A stretch of 64,000 bases of DNA, taken from the NCBI RefSeq assembly GCF_900217235.1, contig NZ_LT907975.1, positions 1,649,001-1,713,000 of the forward strand, in the 5' to 3' direction. Below, one piece after another: positions 61,493-64,000 of this stretch. Origin of the DNA: Pseudodesulfovibrio profundus (GTDB taxonomy: Bacteria > Desulfobacterota > Desulfovibrionia > Desulfovibrionales > Desulfovibrionaceae). Positions within the stretch are counted from its first letter, which is position 1, and each line of letters starts with the position of its first letter. The notes beneath the pieces were generated by a model. It was not told the DNA's origin. It saw nothing but the letters and a program-made list of their open reading frames with translations, and ran no database searches. The position numbers were made by a program, and so were the translations under genes.

Positions 61493-64000
61493 ATGAGTCA
61501 CGGTTTTACCAAGATCAAGGAAGAGGAAATCAAGGAACTGGCGTCTGTCGCCCATGTTTACCGACACGACAAAACCGGCGCCCGCGTTCTGTCCGTTGTC
61601 AACGATGATGAGAACAAGGTGTTCGGTATCTCCTTCCGCACCCCGCCTGAAGACTCTACAGGCGTGGCCCATATTCTGGAACACTCGGTCCTTTGCGGAT
61701 CGGACAAATACCCCGTGAAGGAGCCGTTCGTGGAGCTGCTCAAGGGATCGCTCCAGACATTCCTCAATGCACTGACCTTCCCGGACAAGACCTGCTATCC
61801 CGTTGCCAGCGCCAACACGCAGGATTTCTACAATCTCATCGATGTCTATCTCGATGCCGTGTTCCATCCGCGCCTGACACCGGACACACTCAAGCAGGAG
61901 GGATGGCATTACGAGCTGGAAGGCAAGGACAAGCCCATCACCTACAAGGGGGTTGTCTACAATGAAATGAAGGGCGCATATTCTTCCCCCGACTCGCTGC
62001 TCTACGAGCACACCCAGCAGTCGCTCTTCCCGGATACCACCTACGGCATCGACTCCGGTGGTGATCCGTCCGTCATCCCGGACCTGACTTTTGACCAGTT
62101 CATGGCCTTCCATCGCGACCACTATCATCCGTCCAATGCCTACGCGTATTTCTACGGTGACGACGACCCGGAAAAGCGTCTGGAAATTCTCGACAAGGTC
62201 TTTTCCGAATACGAGAAGATCGACGTGGCCAAGAGCCAGGTACCGCTCCAGGAGCGATTCACCGAAGCACGTCAGGTGCGCAAGGGCTACCCGGCCTCCG
62301 AGCGACTGGCCAAAGGCATGTTCACGGTCAACTGGCTGCTGGCTGAAACCAGCGACGCCAACCTGAACCTCGCCCTGCACGTTCTGGAGCACATCCTCAT
62401 CGGGCTGCCTTCCTCGCCGCTGAAAAAGGCGCTCACCGACTCCGGTCTGGGTGATGATCTGGCCGGTGTGGGCCTGGAAGCCGACATGCGCCAGATGTTC
62501 TTTTCGGTGGGGCTCAAGGGCATACACCCCTCCAACGCCATCAAAGCCGAATCTGTCATTTTCCACACCATCAAGGAGTTGGTGGACAACGGTATCGACG
62601 CCGAAGACATCGAAGCGGCCATCAACTCGGTTGAGTTTGGACTGCGCGAGAACAACACCGGCTCCTACCCCCGTGGTCTATCCCTGATGTTCCAGGCCCT
62701 GTCCACATGGCTTTACGATGACACCGATGTCGAAGGCGATCCGCTGGCCCTGCTGCCTTTCGAGGAACCGCTCAACAACATCAAGGGCTGGGTTGCCAAC
62801 GGCGACAAGATTTTCGAGGAACTCCTTGCCCGGTTGTTCCTGCACAATCCCCACCGGACCACTGTCCTGCTGGAGCCGGACCACAAGATGTCCATGAACC
62901 TCGCCAAGCGGGAGGCGTCCCGACTGAAAAAGGTCAAGGATTCCCTCAACGACGACCAGCTCCAGAAGATCATGGACGATGCCAAGCGCCTTGCCGAACA
63001 GCAGGCCGCGCCTGACGCGCCCGAAGCCCTGGCCTCGATCCCGCGTCTGGCCGTTGAAGACCTGCCGCGTGAGAACCGGATCATCCCGACCGAGAAGCGT
63101 GAGGTTGGCGGAGCGCCCCTGCTCTACCACGACCTTGCCACCAACGGCATTGCTTACGTGGACCTCGGATTCGACCTGTCCGTTCTTCCCGACGAGCTGT
63201 TGCCCTACGCTGGCGTATTCGGTCGCGCCCTGACAGAATCCGGCACAGACAAACACGATTTCGTGGGCCTTTCCCAGTGGATCGCCCGGACCTCCGGCGG
63301 CATCTGGGCGCAGCCCTACGCCGCACCGGTGCGCGACTCGAAAGAGGCCGCCTCCCGGTTGTTCGTACGTGCCAAGGCCACAGGCGAGAAGATCGCAGAG
63401 ACCAGCGCTATCATCACCGAAATCCTGACCTCGGCCAAACTCGACAACAAGGAGCGGTTCGGCCGCATCGTTGCCGAGTCCCGCGCCCGCGCCGAGCAGC
63501 GGCTCGTACCGGCCGGCCATCAGGTGGTTGCCACCCGTCTACGCGCCAGAACGCACCGCGGTCACGCCATGGAAGAGATCATGTCCGGGCTGACCAACCT
63601 CGAATTCCTGCGCAACCTTGAGCAGCGCATCGAAGACGATTTCCGCGGTGTCGCCAAGGATTTGGAGCGTATCCGCACCCTGCTCATCTCCTCCAACCGC
63701 GTGATCTGCAACGCCACCATGGACGAGGAACTCTTCGCTCAGGTGGAGCCGGAAATCGCCTCCATCATCTCGGCGCTCCCGCAAACCGATGCAGAGACCG
63801 CAACCTACAATGCCCTGGACCTGCCCCGACGGGAAGGCCTCGGCATTCCGGCTCAGGTCAACTACGTTGGCAAGGGCGTGGGACTGGCGCAGCACGGCGT
63901 CACCCTCAACGGTTCGGCACAGGTGATCAACAAGCTGATCCGCACCGGCTACCTGTGGGAAAAAGTCCGTGTGCAGGGCGGCGCCTACGGTGCATTCTGC
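61493..64000 (+). CDS. M16C-family zinc metallopeptidase (presequence-protease-like), runs off window end
   Basis: An uninterrupted frame from the ATG at 61493 to the end, 836 codons visible, with no stop. The start begins MSHGFTKIKEEEIKELASVA. The inverted zinc motif HxxEH is seen as TGVAHILEHSVLCGSDKYPV, and the downstream ligand region as YKGVVYNEMKGAYSSPDSLL. Family blocks such as NALTFPDKTCYPVASANTQD and YHPSNAYAYFYGDDDPE follow, and the C-terminal half has a typical inactive second M16 domain ending near VRVQGGAYGAFC. Members are about 970 residues, so roughly 130 are missing. It degrades short peptides inside the cell. Confidence 0.93.
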   Translation, partial: MSHGFTKIKEEEIKELASVAHVYRHDKTGARVLSVVNDDENKVFGISFRTPPEDSTGVAHILEHSVLCGSDKYPVKEPFVELLKGSLQTFLNALTFPDKTCYPVASANTQDFYNLIDVYLDAVFHPRLTPDTLKQEGWHYELEGKDKPITYKGVVYNEMKGAYSSPDSLLYEHTQQSLFPDTTYGIDSGGDPSVIPDLTFDQFMAFHRDHYHPSNAYAYFYGDDDPEKRLEILDKVFSEYEKIDVAKSQVPLQERFTEARQVRKGYPASERLAKGMFTVNWLLAETSDANLNLALHVLEHILIGLPSSPLKKALTDSGLGDDLAGVGLEADMRQMFFSVGLKGIHPSNAIKAESVIFHTIKELVDNGIDAEDIEAAINSVEFGLRENNTGSYPRGLSLMFQALSTWLYDDTDVEGDPLALLPFEEPLNNIKGWVANGDKIFEELLARLFLHNPHRTTVLLEPDHKMSMNLAKREASRLKKVKDSLNDDQLQKIMDDAKRLAEQQAAPDAPEALASIPRLAVEDLPRENRIIPTEKREVGGAPLLYHDLATNGIAYVDLGFDLSVLPDELLPYAGVFGRALTESGTDKHDFVGLSQWIARTSGGIWAQPYAAPVRDSKEAASRLFVRAKATGEKIAETSAIITEILTSAKLDNKERFGRIVAESRARAEQRLVPAGHQVVATRLRARTHRGHAMEEIMSGLTNLEFLRNLEQRIEDDFRGVAKDLERIRTLLISSNRVICNATMDEELFAQVEPEIASIISALPQTDAETATYNALDLPRREGLGIPAQVNYVGKGVGLAQHGVTLNGSAQVINKLIRTGYLWEKVRVQGGAYGAFC

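Overview
The window looks like a chromosomal segment of a Gram-negative, anaerobic deltaproteobacterium of the Desulfovibrio/Pseudodesulfovibrio type. That reading rests on gene content: an AhbA/AhbB-type siroheme decarboxylase protein beside hemL, a class III (anaerobic) ribonucleotide reductase, a UbiA-family prenyltransferase, cbiD, several HD-GYP, GGDEF and chemotaxis proteins, and a DUF362 ferredoxin protein. Most of the window is GC-rich and tightly packed. The stretch from about 1 kb to 9.9 kb reads visibly AT-richer by eye (not counted), apart from one IS inside it.

Layout. (1) 1-11176: an accessory block bounded by two directly repeated copies of one IS5-family element that are identical over all 999 bases visible of the first copy. 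Between them lie a glycine-rich secreted protein with an ECF sigma factor and an anti-sigma factor, an IS1380-family element, a B12-type TonB-dependent receptor and a TonB-like protein that are divergent, two cobalamin riboswitches, and a class III ribonucleotide reductase gene (nrdD) cut off at the IS end. (2) 11179-14552: a damaged branched-chain amino acid ABC transporter locus. livJ keeps only its 3' end, livH, livM and livF are intact, and no livG lies between livM and livF. (3) 14646-22702: a queuosine-precursor-type transporter, an MCP, then hisC-cmk-argS-SPOR on the minus strand, a universal stress protein and an unrecognised protein. (4) 23004-29205: an unusual EPSP-synthase-like protein, a small partner, aconitase and a PpiD-like foldase. 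(5) 29489-41131: mostly minus-strand genes: a PAS sensor kinase, a PLC-like protein, GrpB-like and HD-GYP genes, an IS1595-family insertion with clear 8-bp target duplications, an NmrA-like protein, metX-metW, a rhodanese, MscS, a UbiA-type prenyltransferase and a DMT transporter. (6) 41304-51495: a DksA-like protein, a PHP-glycosyltransferase split by an in-frame amber codon, a beta-helix protein, hemL with an Ahb-type gene, gpsA, a lipoprotein, an SDR protein and cbiD. (7) 51546-64000: a diguanylate cyclase, fabI, a DUF362 ferredoxin, an MCP, an HD-GYP protein, a HAD phosphatase, nfo, a small protein, a peroxiredoxin, and an M16C metallopeptidase that runs off the end.

How it fits together. 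The B12 theme is strong in the first block: uptake genes and a B12-independent ribonucleotide reductase each sit behind a cobalamin riboswitch, and cbiD lies further on. The receptor riboswitch has a readable translational switch: a hairpin that hides the Shine-Dalgarno sequence, and a mutually exclusive partner helix. The strongest signs of recent genome change are the IS5 copies that join nrdD to livJ, the IS1595 copy inside the start of an HD-GYP gene, and the amber codon in the PHP-glycosyltransferase. No tRNA, rRNA or CRISPR array was recognised.
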